Shown: in pieces, positions 1-8,106 of the stretch
How positions within the stretch are numbered: the stretch's first letter is position 1
How the letters are laid out: each line of letters opens with the position of its first letter
Assembly: GCA_910589075.1 (NCBI GenBank)
Contig: CAJUSK010000022.1
Span: 1-32,196 of the forward strand
Source: an uncultured Lachnospiraceae bacterium
GTDB lineage: Bacteria > Bacillota > Clostridia > Lachnospirales > Lachnospiraceae
Direction: 5' to 3'
Length of the DNA: 32,196 nt
Notes under the pieces: generated by a model
Seen by the model: the letters and a program-made list of their open reading frames with translations, nothing else
What the model was told of the DNA's origin: nothing
Database searches by the model: none
Program-made: the position numbers and the translations under genes

Positions 1-64
1 GCATTTCATAGAAAAGGAACGGTTCTCTGGTCAAAGACGCTATATACGGATAAGAATGATCCAT
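1..64 (-). CDS. N-terminus of a protein leaving the left edge, possibly DUF1819/BrxA-like (partial)
   Basis: Only 21 codons are visible. They begin with an ATG at 64 behind a strong AAGGAGG ribosome binding site that overlaps the stop of the upstream XRE gene. The peptide reads MDHSYPYIASLTREPFLFYEM. The TREPFLFYEM stretch recalls the start of DUF1819 (BrxA) proteins, which open BREX phage-defence operons, and a small regulator directly upstream would fit. That family call rests on about 20 residues from memory and is tentative. What is secure is that a co-transcribed gene starts here and continues outside the window. Confidence 0.45.
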   Translation of the reverse strand, partial: MDHSYPYIASLTREPFLFYEM

Positions 65-78
65 AATGTTTTGCCTCC

Positions 79-297
79 TTACGGTTCCTCTTTTTTATCA
101 GGAACAAATTCCATGATGTCTCCAACATCGCAATTTAATACAGAACAAATTTTTTCTAATACATCCATGCTGACATTTTCATCTTTAGATAACTTCGACA
201 TTGTTGTCGTACTGAAACCAGTCTGCAAGCGCAAGTCTTTTTTTATCATGTCTTTATCAATCAGCATTTTCCACAGCTTTTTATAGCATACCGCCAT
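79..297 (-). CDS. Small XRE/Cro-type helix-turn-helix regulator
   Basis: A 72-residue protein made of a single helix-turn-helix domain. The segment KKDLRLQTGFSTTTMSKLSK forms the HTH and SMDVLEKICSVLNCDVGDIM is the typical last helix of the short YozG-like regulators. The ATG at 297 was chosen because GAGGTGA precedes it by four bases; an upstream GTG or ATG would add only a few residues with a worse site. It lies 14 bases before the truncated left-edge gene and probably controls that operon. A sigma-A promoter with a small inverted repeat between the boxes sits upstream. It acts as a cytoplasmic DNA-binding protein; the target is inferred from context. Confidence 0.8.
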   Translation of the reverse strand: MAVCYKKLWKMLIDKDMIKKDLRLQTGFSTTTMSKLSKDENVSMDVLEKICSVLNCDVGDIMEFVPDKKEEP

Positions 298-354
298 ATT
301 GTCACCTCTTACCATTATTCCTGCTCAAAGTTCAGTATTCTCGTTACTTTCTCT

Positions 355-383
355 ATCATAGCACAGAAGTGCGAATAGTACAA
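355..383 (-). promoter_or_regulatory. Sigma-A-type promoter of the XRE operon
   Basis: On the minus strand TTGTAC (378-383) and TATGAT (355-360) are separated by exactly 17 bases. The spacer contains the inverted repeat GCAC-TTCT-GTGC next to the -10 box, a plausible operator for the XRE protein encoded downstream. Confidence 0.55.
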
Positions 384-626
384 TCAAGATGTCAAAATTT
401 CAAATTCATGCTTTACAAACTCGCAGTTCAGATTTGTCATTTTAGAGATTATGAGAGAAGCAGACAGGCAGATGATTTTATTATAAGCAATATAGATGTA
501 TTGAAGTGCGGGACGAGAAATCATTCCGCCTTTCATCTAAATAAGATGTGGAATGATATTTAATGGTATGGTATATTATTAATGTTGTTGTAAATGACAA
601 ATCGGTATTTAGTGAGGTATGGGAAA

Positions 627-959
627 ATGACATTGGAAGATATTAGTAATGGGCCTGATTGGGTGTTATGGGTAGCTTTTGGCTTTCTTTTGATAATCAG
701 TATTGTTTTAATCTCTGGACATGGAGAAAATTTGATTGCAGGTTATAATACTGCAAGCAAGGAGGAAAAAAGCAAGTACAATACAAAAAAATTATGCCAT
801 GTAGTAGGAGCGGGGATATTAATAATCACGTTGATGATTCTGGCTATGGGAATTTGGGAAACAGTTTTACCAGCATCGTTTGCTACTGTTTTCTTGGTAG
901 TAACAGTGACGGATTGTATTGTCATAATAATTTTGGCAAATACAATATGTAGGAGATAG
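627..959 (+). CDS. DUF3784-type small membrane protein
   Basis: About 110 residues with three hydrophobic segments: WVLWVAFGFLLIISIVLISG, then VVGAGILIITLMILAMGIW and FATVFLVVTVTDCIVIIILA. Between the first two lies AGYNTASKEEKSKYNTKKLC, close to the hallmark loop of DUF3784 proteins. The start at 627 is preferred because GAGG lies nine bases upstream; the in-frame ATG at 594 has no ribosome binding site. Proteins of this family are predicted integral membrane proteins of unknown role. It stands alone, and the next feature downstream is a transposase remnant. Confidence 0.7.
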   Translation: MTLEDISNGPDWVLWVAFGFLLIISIVLISGHGENLIAGYNTASKEEKSKYNTKKLCHVVGAGILIITLMILAMGIWETVLPASFATVFLVVTVTDCIVIIILANTICRR

Positions 960-993
960 TGTGAATTGATAGATGAGAGTTTTCTTCACACAC

Positions 994-1434
994 TCAATTC
1001 GTCGTATATATGGCCTTTCTGACGGCTGCTGAAAACTTAAAAACAGTGGAAACAGCATCCCGGTTATCATACCAGTGTTTCATCGAATTGAGGTATCTGG
1101 AACTCCATTTTTCATTGACCCTATCCAGTGCTTCCCTGGCTTTTGCCTCATCAGGTGCATGACAGATTGTTTTAAGATCTGTCTCAAAAGCCTTCCTGTC
1201 CTTGTCAGGAACATATTTCAAACTATTTCTTACCTGATGCACAATGCACCACTGATATTCCGTTTTAGGGAACGCTGTGGAGATCGCCTCCCTGATCCCT
1301 CTAAGACCATCTGCCCAGAGGATAAGGATATCTTTTACTCCCCGGTTCTTTAATTCGTTTAATACACAAAGCCAGTACTTGGCACTCTCATTATCCCCAA
1401 CACTGATCTTTCTGCCTTCTGTATTTTCCCTCTG
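994..1434 (-). pseudogene. IS256-family (Mutator-type) transposase remnant
   Basis: An open segment of about 145 codons matches the middle and C-terminal part of IS256-family transposases: EGRKISVGDNESAKYWL, then LNELKNRGVKDILILWADGL, FPKTEYQWCIVHQVRN, and finally FSAAVRKAIYTTN. It has no N-terminal half: a stop lies at 1435-1437, directly upstream of the homologous part. The C-terminus ends abruptly at YTTN, where intact members continue with AIESLN, so both ends are lost. The element is inactive. It is the clearest sign of past insertion-sequence activity in the decayed left part of the window. Confidence 0.8.
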
Positions 1435-1627
1435 TTATTTGTACTCTGTGTACAGGTTTCTTTTCTCACGCCATAATAAAAGGCTCCTATGATTTTTTAT
1501 TTTATCATAGAAGACCTTTCAAAACACTATTTACAGAAAAAATTTCACATGCTCCACAATTACGCACCCCTGTTCCCTCGCAGTCCACAGAAGCAAAGGT
1601 TTATAGGTTTCCACGGACTGAGGTACT

Positions 1628-2338
1628 TTATGCTTTTATGTCAAAACTCCCTCCTGGGGGCAATGATGTGCCGGATGCCGCCGCAACAATATTCTGTGTG
1701 ACACTTTTCACATCCCTGCCAGCGGCAGATACTATGTATGTATCTTCCGTCAGCTCTTCCATCTGTGCTTTTCTCTCTGCCCTCCGCTCCACTGCCTTTT
1801 CTTCCTCCGCCATTTTCTCCTTGCGCCTCCCGGCGGCCTTTTCTTCGGCCGCTTTCTTCTCTTTCGCCCGCCTTCTTGCATTTTCTCTGGCTATTTTCCC
1901 ATCCGGATCATTTGTGCCGGAAGAGATTCCCGTTATATTCCCGTTTGCATCAATCTCATATGAAATACTCGTCAGTGTTCCCTGTGCATGAGATACTGCA
2001 TAAGAAGCGCAGTCTGGCAGCGCCGCCAGATTTTCTTCCAGATATTTTGCTTTTTCCGGATCTTTCATACATGTCTTCAGAAAGGCCCCAGATACAGATA
2101 CCGTTGTCGGAACGCCCTGCATGGAAATAGTTCCCGAATTCATATAACTGTATTTTTCCTGCAGGTATTTGGAATAGTCGTTGACATTGCTGTAGCCTGT
2201 CTTCATCTGTTCCGTCTTTGTCACTCCGGGTTTTGAGGTTTTTAACTCCACTGTACTTGTTGTCACATTGCCTTCCTTTACGGAGCTTGTGCCGCTTTTC
2301 GCATAATTGTTGTAATTGTTACTTATATGCATTGACAT
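1628..2338 (-). CDS. DUF6033-like protein with charged coiled-coil tail
   Basis: A 236-residue soluble protein without signal peptide or membrane segment. The N-terminal part (YLQEKYSYMNSGTISMQGVPT and FLKTCMKDPEKAKYLEENLAA) and the following TLTSISYEIDANGNITGISS resemble a clostridial family I recall as DUF6033; the label is tentative. Residues about 150-200 are an extremely charged Lys/Glu/Arg/Ala helix, followed by a Ser/Gly-rich tail. The start is the ATG at 2338, nine bases after AGGAGG; the ATG at 2347 abuts that site and is too close. The frameshifted gene upstream shares the GNITG motif followed by a charged helix, so the two were probably paired. No function is known. Confidence 0.6.
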   Translation of the reverse strand: MSMHISNNYNNYAKSGTSSVKEGNVTTSTVELKTSKPGVTKTEQMKTGYSNVNDYSKYLQEKYSYMNSGTISMQGVPTTVSVSGAFLKTCMKDPEKAKYLEENLAALPDCASYAVSHAQGTLTSISYEIDANGNITGISSGTNDPDGKIARENARRRAKEKKAAEEKAAGRRKEKMAEEEKAVERRAERKAQMEELTEDTYIVSAAGRDVKSVTQNIVAAASGTSLPPGGSFDIKA

Positions 2339-2454
2339 ATTTTTCATCCTCCTTCAAAAAATCTTATCTGCCCCTCCTCTGTCATTCAGAGCCACCTATG
2401 CTCCCTTATACTAAGGCCGGACATGATCTTCCTTACTCCGAAATGCCCGCCGCT

Positions 2455-2782
2455 TCATATGCCACAATCGAAATCGCCCTTGGTTATATTGGTCTGATAG
2501 TATCTCTCGTCTACTTCCTGCTCTATCAGTTTGCGTTTCAGAGCACTTTCCTCATTCAGACGGGCATATTCCTTGCGCCGTTTCCTCTTTGCCACCTGCT
2601 CTGCCTCGAACTGGCGTATTTCTTCCTCTGTGGGGCCGGTAATATTACCACCATGGCTGGAAGCACGGGAACGTGCAATCTCCCCATTTTCATCCAAAAC
2701 AATCAGATGGGAACATATCCTTCCGGTACTGTCCCGCCAGATAGTACCCTCCCAATTTACCTGTCACTCCGAAATCCGTCAT
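2455..2782 (-). pseudogene. Frameshifted partner of the DUF6033-like gene
   Basis: An ATG at 2782 follows GGAGG and starts MTDFGVTGKLGG, but that frame stops 30 codons later. Moving one base at about 2742-2750, in a G-rich run, continues TIWRDSTGRICSHLIVLDEN into the long C-terminal frame, which contains GGNITGPTEEEIRQFEAEQ and a Lys/Arg/Glu-rich helix and ends at 2455. A single-base insertion is the simplest explanation. It could be a sequencing error, but the surroundings are full of decaying genes. The product would be a small charged protein of unknown role, apparently in an operon with the downstream DUF6033-like gene. Confidence 0.55.
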
Positions 2783-4224
2783 CACTTCTCCTCCTTTTCA
2801 TTTTTCATTTTCACTGACAGAATGAACACCCTGACCTTTTCCGTTCTTCAATCAGCCTTAATAAATAACGGAATGCCAAAGGCCTTCCGCCTCAATGTCG
2901 CCCATGCCCTCTATCTGTATATCAAAGAAGATAATGTCAAAACTGTTTTCTGCCGTCATTTAATTTATCGACAAATTTTCTGTTATTTTGGGATGCATGG
3001 AACGAAAAACACATAAACTGGAACGAAAGGCAGAAACGCAGTACAATAATTCCAAAATAAGGCTTTCCTGCCCTTTAGAAAAAATATTTACAAAAAATCA
3101 CAGGCCAACTTGTGCAATTTTTTCGCTAAAACTTAGAGAAAACGCCAGGGCAAAGTGTCCTGACGTTTGAATGATACGCTGTTTTATTGTAAGCACCGAA
3201 TATTTCTGCGAATTCCATAATCCGCTATCTCTCTCTAACTGGGGATGTTAGATAGTGTGTTTTATTATTAATAAATAGTGAAATATTGCTACTTGTGACG
3301 TGTCGCTATGGGGATTCTGAAAAGCGGAGAAGCCGCCCTTATCAGCATTCCGCTCTCAAATCGGGATATTACCGCTGGGGCTACGTCCGTCCGGGTTCAA
3401 ATCTCTGCCCGGAAAATTCCGGGTACTTTCCGGGCGTACGTCTGATTCCCCACTTTTGGTAAATGGTTCGGATCCAGGTGCAGCGGCTTTGTGTTTTGGT
3501 AATGAATATACAGGGAACTACCTGATAAGAGAATGAGAGTGCAGCAGTCAGACAGCTTTCACAATCACATTACAATAACATGCGTTTGGTTCTTGAATCC
3601 TGCTGGCAAATGTGCTATATTAAGCATAGAAAAAGGGAAAGCCATAGAAGCGGCTCTACCCCACAACATTAAGCAAATACCTCTGGTTAAAGGTCAGCCG
3701 TCGCTAGTGCTAGTAGTGGCGGCTATTTCTAAAGACTGTATCTCGGCGTTCCACTGTTTCGGCATTACCTTTTTGCCATTCTGTAAAAGGCTCCGCATAC
3801 CTGATTCACCCTTTCCACATTAACCATAATCAAAGATAGTATGCATATCGAAAACTATGAAAACGAAACAGCTTGTCATTATAACAGGTGAAACTTGCTT
3901 TTCTGCGCACATGCGCAGATGAAGTATATTACCTGAATGGTAATCTGTCAAACCAATATAAAAGAGAAAATATACTACCTGCCAAAATGTACCTGAAATG
4001 CCCTTATTTTCTGTAATTCCAATGCTTTTACATGTGCATTGGTTTTAGAATTATCCAGTCCGTTTCCTGCACTGTTTTTAGAATCTTTGTTATGGATCAC
4101 TTCTGCCTTTAGTTTTCTCATATGCTATCTTAATTCATTTGGCATAAAAAAACAGACTGATCAGACCCATCAGGAAAAACATGAATATAGCTTGTTTCTT
4201 CCGATAGTGCGTTGTGTTTACAGA
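2783..4224. other. Long stretch without a convincing gene
   Basis: No frame in these 1.4 kb carries a ribosome binding site together with a recognisable protein. It holds an imperfect hairpin at about 3140-3170 (AACGCCAGG against CCTGACGTT), a small TCTAAC/GTTAGA hairpin near 3238-3256 followed by a T-rich run, and the GC-rich structured stretch described separately at 3296-3460. The rest is probably decayed sequence. Confidence 0.5.
3296..3460. other. GC-rich, strongly self-complementary block, possible structured RNA
   Basis: Inside an AT-rich gene-free stretch lies a block with nested complementarity. TGGGGA near 3309 can pair with TCCCCA near 3450. ACGTCCGTCCGG near 3391 is partly complementary to the CCGGGCGTACGT stretch near 3437. 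CCCGGAA-AA-TTCCGGG forms a tight hairpin in the middle. GGGTTCAAATC resembles a tRNA T-loop, but no acceptor stem or anticodon arm can be built, so it is not a normal tRNA. It may be a non-coding RNA or a relic. The evidence is visual only. Confidence 0.35.
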
Positions 4225-4494
4225 AGGCCCTCCTGGCCAGGTTACAACTTAACCATCGGATCATCCGGGCAGAAAGTACGGCAGATGCAGGAACAGTTAA
4301 ACCGAATCGCTCAGAACTACCCGGCTATCCCAACCATCACCGCAGATGGTATCTATGGCCAGCGGACTGCGGATGCAGTAAAAACGTTCCAGAGGATTTT
4401 TGATCTGCCTCAAACCGGTGTGGTAGACTATGCAACATGGTATGAAATTTCCGAAATTTATGTAGGTGTCAGCCAGATTTCCGAACCCGATTAA
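4225..4494 (+). pseudogene. C-terminal remnant of a peptidoglycan-binding (PG_binding_1) protein
   Basis: The last 85-90 residues of an open frame match one repeat of the clostridial peptidoglycan-binding proteins: WPGYNLTIGSSGQKVRQMQ, ITADGIYGQRTADAVKTFQ and TGVVDYATWYEISEIYVGVS. This is a three-helix cell-wall-binding module whose DGxYGxxTxxAVxxFQ signature is intact. Intact relatives carry several such repeats behind an N-terminal domain. Here the preceding codons in the frame are unrelated and no ribosome binding site precedes a sensible start, so it is a truncated relic. The frame ends at a normal stop. Confidence 0.65.
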
Positions 4495-4683
4495 TCTATG
4501 TATCAAAACCGTAAAATGCTTCCCTGTAAAGTCGTCCACCACCACCCGTAAACGGATGGCCAGGGACGCAGGCTCTAAGCCCGCTCTGCCTGGTATCTAT
4601 TGTAATGCATACATCGTCAGAGCACTGGAAAGATAAAGCCCAATGCCAGATTTTTTTACTCGGTAATTTTTCAAAAAGAAAGA

Positions 4684-4734
4684 GAGGATGTTCCAAAACT
4701 ATGAATTCAATTTTTATAGTTTTGGGACACCCTC
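4684..4734. terminator. Long hairpin between remnants, possible bidirectional terminator or insertion-sequence end
   Basis: A 19-base arm starting GAGGATGTTCC pairs with an arm ending GGGACACCCTC, with one mismatch and one G-U pair, around a 13-base AT-rich loop. It sits between two decayed genes. It could be a transcription stop or the end of a lost insertion sequence; no intact transposase adjoins it. Confidence 0.4.
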
Positions 4735-4787
4735 TTCCTTATTCATGACAATTAGATAACGCAAAGCATACTTTTGGCTGCTTGTCT

Positions 4788-5117
4788 TCAGCGTTCCTCT
4801 TTGTCGGATAACTGATGTGCAGAATGTGGTAAAAGAGAATTCTCAACGATTCTGTTTTTATCATTCTTTCTGTCATGTATTGCTCCCACTGTTTTTCTCT
4901 CATACGTGATTGTTCCGGTTCTCTGAAATTCATCCAGCAAATCAACTTTTCTCTCATATGCCCTGCATATTTTCTGATATCTTTCTTCTTCGCCCGGAAT
5001 ATCCATTGCATAGATACTTTCCAGTTCAAAACGCCGCGGCAAAAGATCGACTTTTAACAATTCTCTGTTTTTGACATATTTCGGCAGGTCTTTTTCCTGA
5101 CTTCGAAAACTTGTCAC
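4788..5117 (-). CDS. Uncharacterised fragment, possibly a truncated gene
   Basis: A 109-codon segment of coding character starting at a weak GTG (5117) with AGGA eight bases upstream. It is rich in charged residues: LPKYVKNRELLKVDLLPRRF, GEEERYQKICRAYERKVDLL and FQRTGTITYERKTVGAIHDR. I do not recognise the family. The open frame extends upstream to 5483, but that part is antisense to the rsgA remnant and looks like a shadow. The next downstream segment is antisense noise. It may be the tail of a gene whose head was lost. Confidence 0.3.
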   Translation of the reverse strand: MTSFRSQEKDLPKYVKNRELLKVDLLPRRFELESIYAMDIPGEEERYQKICRAYERKVDLLDEFQRTGTITYERKTVGAIHDRKNDKNRIVENSLLPHSAHQLSDKEER

Positions 5118-5319
5118 TTTGATTTTCCTAAATTCCTCCCTGTTACATGGAAAAATTACAGACTGAATTGAAAAAACGGAAGAAGCGCTTGAATTTGCAG
5201 AGTTTCTTGCATGGAAGGAAAAAAGAAGGAGAATCGTAAAGCTGTGATTTAAATAATGATGGCGTTTCAGAGCGCTTTTTAACAGAATCAACTTTATATC
5301 CGGACTATCATCTGGCAAG

Positions 5320-5550
5320 AGTGATTGCACAGGTCGAGAAATGTTTCCCTGTCCGTTGGGCGGTGTGGTCATTGACACCCCCCGATATGCGGGAGATGGG
5401 CGCAGAGAGTGCCGATCTTTCCAAAACATTTGCGGAAATTGAGGAATTGGCACAACACTGCCGCTTTCATGACTGGTACGCATACTACCGGACCCGGATG
5501 TGCCGTTCTGGCAGCCGTGGAGTCCGGTGAATCGGACTGCCGCCGCCCGC
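5320..5550 (+). pseudogene. rsgA: rsgA (ribosome small-subunit GTPase) remnant with frameshifts
   Basis: Three reading frames must be joined to read a recognisable C-terminal RsgA segment. First comes REMFPCPLGGVVIDTP (the G3 motif region), then after a one-base shift DMREMGAESADLSKTFAEIE and ELAQHCRFHD, then after a second shift THTTGPGCAVLAAVESGE. RsgA carries its zinc-binding CxHxxEPxCxV segment there; here the first Cys is replaced (HD-W/C) and the Glu of EPGC has changed. The N-terminal OB fold and the rest of the GTPase domain are missing. It is a dead duplicate or relic; a functional rsgA should exist elsewhere. Confidence 0.6.
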
Positions 5551-5682
5551 CAGAAAGCTGTATTGTTCCTACTAATTGGGGATCCTTTAAAAGATCACTG
5601 GATTCTCCTGTATATTTTATGCTAAAATAAAAAACATACAGGCTCGTAACAATTCAAACGATACATAAACAGGAGGTATTGT

Positions 5683-6318
5683 ATGACACCAAAAGAAGAG
5701 GCTTTTTATGCCTTAGCAAAGGGACTGATCAAACATCTGGAAACACGCGGTATGGAAGGGCACTATTTTGACACAAGCGAAGCGCTCTGCACCTGGTTGA
5801 AAGAAACGCTGCCAAAGACCGCAGTCATCTCCTGGGGCGGCAGTATGTCCCTGGAGGAAAGCGGCGTGATGGAACTGCTCAGGTCCGGCGGCTACACCCT
5901 GATCGACCGGGCCGAAGCCAAAACACCGGAGCAGGCACGGGAACTGTACAGCCGCACCGTACTGGCTGACTATTATTTTATGAGTACCAATGCCATCACC
6001 CTGGACGGGGAACTGGTCAATATTGACGGCAACGGCAACCGTCTTGCCTGTCTGATGCAGGGACCATCTCACGTATGCCTGGTGGTGGGCCGAAACAAAA
6101 TTTCCACAACGCTGGAAGACGCCATAGGGCGTGTCCGCAATATCGCAGCGCCTGCCAATGTAAAACGCCTGCACAGGCAAACGCCCTGCGAAGCAAACGG
6201 ACGCTGTGGGGATTGCTTCGCGCCCGGCTGTATATGCAGCCACACAGTCATCACACGCCGCAGCGGCCATCCGGGCCGGATACAGATATTCCTGGTCAAT
6301 GAAGATCTGGGCTATTAA
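5683..6318 (+). CDS. LUD-domain (LutC/YkgG-like) lactate-utilisation-type protein
   Basis: 211 residues starting seven bases after AGGAGG. The sequence follows the LUD fold: an N-terminal helix around YALAKGLIKHLETRGMEGHY, then VISWGGSMSLEESG, the core ADYYFMSTNAITLDGELVNI with DGNGNR, and HVCLVVGRNKIS. Family members such as LutC take part in L-lactate oxidation. Many stand-alone clostridial copies have no assigned substrate, so the role stays general. The C-terminus carries five closely spaced cysteines (CEANGRCGDCFAPGCICSHT), suggesting a metal or Fe-S site. No lutA or lutB neighbours are present, which argues against a classic lactate operon. Confidence 0.8.
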   Translation: MTPKEEAFYALAKGLIKHLETRGMEGHYFDTSEALCTWLKETLPKTAVISWGGSMSLEESGVMELLRSGGYTLIDRAEAKTPEQARELYSRTVLADYYFMSTNAITLDGELVNIDGNGNRLACLMQGPSHVCLVVGRNKISTTLEDAIGRVRNIAAPANVKRLHRQTPCEANGRCGDCFAPGCICSHTVITRRSGHPGRIQIFLVNEDLGY

Positions 6319-6349
6319 AACATTGTCTCAACCCATTCCCCGGTTCACT

Positions 6350-6380
6350 TGTCTGTGGCGGCGTCCTGCCGTCACAGACA
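6350..6380. terminator. Hairpin between convergent genes
   Basis: TGTCTGTG and CACAGACA form the outer stem, with CGGC/GCCG stacked inside. It lies 30 bases after the LUD gene stop and could end transcription from either side. There is no long T-run on either strand, so intrinsic termination is uncertain. Confidence 0.4.
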
Positions 6381-6396
6381 GAGAAATGGCTGTAGA

Positions 6397-6633
6397 TCAG
6401 CAGCCATGCACAAATATCAGCTTCCATTGAAAGTCCCACCGACACTCTATAAAATGGCCCGCCATACAATCCTTATCTGACAGACAGCAGGCAATCTCCT
6501 GAGCGGCAGGCACCAGCACAAAAGATTCAAATATCAGGCTCTGACACAGTTCTTCCGCTCCCGGTAAACCGGCTATACGTTTGTCTGTTGTATAGCGTTC
6601 ATAATAGGCAGTGACCGCCTGACGAATCAGCAT
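6397..6633 (-). CDS. Uncharacterised small open frame downstream of the NifX-like gene
   Basis: A 78-codon frame (MLIRQAVTAYYERYTTDKRI ...) that continues upstream in frame for nine codons before a TAG. The ATG at 6633 has no ribosome binding site. A good GGGAGG site lies further upstream, but its ATG at about 6653 leads into an eight-codon dead end in another frame. A one-base change could have separated that start from this frame. I recognise no domain. It is either a decayed third gene of the HAD / NifX-like operon or chance. Confidence 0.25.
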   Translation of the reverse strand: MLIRQAVTAYYERYTTDKRIAGLPGAEELCQSLIFESFVLVPAAQEIACCLSDKDCMAGHFIECRWDFQWKLIFVHGC

Positions 6634-6708
6634 ACCGGCGTTGTTGACAGCATATTCCCTCTCCTATCCTCCCGCTGCATGACACGGCAAAAGCGCTTTG
6701 GCAGATGG

Positions 6709-7107
6709 TTAATGCCCATGCCCCATACAGCCATGTCCATGATTGCCACAATGTTCTCCCTCTCCGTGGTGATCATGATGGTCACACCGGGCATCTGCAT
6801 CATATGCAAGATTTCCCGCAAGCAGGGAATTGACTGCTTCATCCGCGCTGCCGGACACGCCGCCATAAAGCCGGATTCCCGCCTCATCCAGAGCTGTCCG
6901 GGCGCCTGAGCCGATTCCGCCGCAGATCAGTGTATCCACCTCCAGGCCGCACAATATCTGCGCCAGCGCACCGTGGCCGTTCCCGTCTGTATCCACCACC
7001 TCTGACTGCAAAACCGTTCCGTCCAAAACAGTATATACCTTGAACTGCTCAGTACGCCCAAAATGTTGAAATACCATTCCGTTTTCATAAGTCACAGCAA
7101 TTTTCAT
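6709..7107 (-). CDS. NifX/NifB-type dinitrogenase-cofactor-like protein with His-rich tail
   Basis: 132 residues. Residues 1-100 match the NifB/NifX (dinitrogenase iron-molybdenum cofactor biosynthesis) fold: MKIAVTYENGMVFQHFGRTE, then GALAQILCGLEVDTLICGG and IGSGARTALDEAGIRLYGG. Stand-alone members in anaerobes without nitrogenase are generally of unknown function and may carry metal clusters. The last 25 residues are dominated by His, Gly and Cys (HHDHHGEGEHCGNHGHG), a probable metal-binding tail. The start at 7107 follows AAGGTGA. It lies 62 bases downstream of the HAD phosphatase on the same strand and probably shares its transcript. Confidence 0.8.
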   Translation of the reverse strand: MKIAVTYENGMVFQHFGRTEQFKVYTVLDGTVLQSEVVDTDGNGHGALAQILCGLEVDTLICGGIGSGARTALDEAGIRLYGGVSGSADEAVNSLLAGNLAYDADARCDHHDHHGEGEHCGNHGHGCMGHGH

Positions 7108-7169
7108 AAATTCACCTTTCTGTCCATACCATGCAGGATACCTTTCTGCCCTGATCCGGACCAAACCTC

Positions 7170-7970
7170 TCACTCCGCGTTTGCCAGAAATTCCCGCAGC
7201 ATATCGCCTACATTCCCGCAGACCGCATCCGCCGCTGTCTTTACATGAGAACGGCTCCTCTCCATAGCAAAGGACAGGGCACATTCCCGAAACATGGGAA
7301 TATCATTTTCACTGTCACCAAAACAAAGCGCTTCCTGTAATGAGAATCCCTCCAGAGCCGCCAGATGCCGCAGAGCCGCCCCCTTGTTAACGCCTTCCAT
7401 TGTAAAATCCAGCCAGCCGTTCCCGCTGTCTGTAGCCAACAGCCGGCCATCATACTTTTCATGAAACCACTTTTCTTCCGCTTCCGGTATCCCTTCCGGC
7501 CACCAGATCGACAACTTATTAAATTCTCCGGGAATCTCCCTGTAATCTTCCACAGTCATAATTTCCGGCTTGAAAAGATCCCTCATATACCGGATAAAGG
7601 ATTCCCTGCAGGCCAGTGTATACAATTCTCTGTCACTGGAAACGATGGTTTCCGTTCCGGGAATGGAAGCCATGTCCTCCAACAGTTCAAAAGCCAGTTC
7701 TTTCGGAATGCATTCCACATACAAAGTCTTGTCATTTTTTACAACCAGACTTCCGTTTTCGCAGATAAAAGGAAGCCCTTCCGCAATCGGCTCAAACATC
7801 AGACGCATATTTTTGTATTGCCGTCCACTGGCTGCCACAAACTCCACACCGTTCCTTTTCAACTCGCCGATTACTGAAAACAGCACCGGATCCAGTTCTT
7901 TCTTCTCTCCCAACAGCGTGCCGTCCAGATCACTGATAATGGTTGTAATTTTTTTCTCATGTATATACAT
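7170..7970 (-). CDS. Cof-type HAD-IIB phosphatase
   Basis: 266 residues with the full HAD-IIB signature set: motif I TIISDLDGTLLG near the N-terminus, motif II in EFVAASGRQ, the catalytic-lysine region EGVNKGAALRHLA, and motif III/IV in ALCFGDSENDIPMF. The IIB cap lies between. The family dephosphorylates small sugar phosphates, nucleotides or flavin phosphates; the substrate cannot be read from sequence. The ATG at 7970 has GTGAGG six bases upstream. A consensus sigma-A promoter (8004-8032) lies 34 bases before it. The NifX-like gene follows in the same transcript. Confidence 0.85.
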   Translation of the reverse strand: MYIHEKKITTIISDLDGTLLGEKKELDPVLFSVIGELKRNGVEFVAASGRQYKNMRLMFEPIAEGLPFICENGSLVVKNDKTLYVECIPKELAFELLEDMASIPGTETIVSSDRELYTLACRESFIRYMRDLFKPEIMTVEDYREIPGEFNKLSIWWPEGIPEAEEKWFHEKYDGRLLATDSGNGWLDFTMEGVNKGAALRHLAALEGFSLQEALCFGDSENDIPMFRECALSFAMERSRSHVKTAADAVCGNVGDMLREFLANAE

Positions 7971-8003
7971 TTCATTCCTCACTTTTCCTGCTTTTTCTCC
8001 GCC

Positions 8004-8032
8004 ATTGTACTCTCTTTTCTGTTGTATGTCAA
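8004..8032 (-). promoter_or_regulatory. Sigma-A promoter of the HAD phosphatase / NifX-like operon
   Basis: Minus-strand TTGACA (8027-8032) and TACAAT (8004-8009) with 17 bases between: a perfect -35 box and a five-of-six -10 box. It ends 34 bases before the start codon at 7970. Confidence 0.75.
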
Positions 8033-8106
8033 TTTCGCACAATCACCGAAAGAACCGGATTCCAAGACGAACTTTTCATCAAAATGACTGACTTGTGCAG
8101 GCAGGC

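Noticed and set aside
3385..3425. tRNA gene suggested by GGGTTCAAATC
   Set aside because: The T stem has a mismatch and no acceptor, D or anticodon arm can be built.
3533..3823. Plus-strand open frame of 96 codons
   Set aside because: It has no ribosome binding site, no recognisable domain, and the surroundings look decayed.
4496..4696. Minus-strand open frame of 66 codons downstream of the peptidoglycan-binding remnant
   Set aside because: It overlaps the large hairpin and has no ribosome binding site or recognisable motif.
5118..5483. N-terminal extension of the uncharacterised minus-strand fragment
   Set aside because: This part is antisense to the rsgA remnant and has no protein-like pattern.
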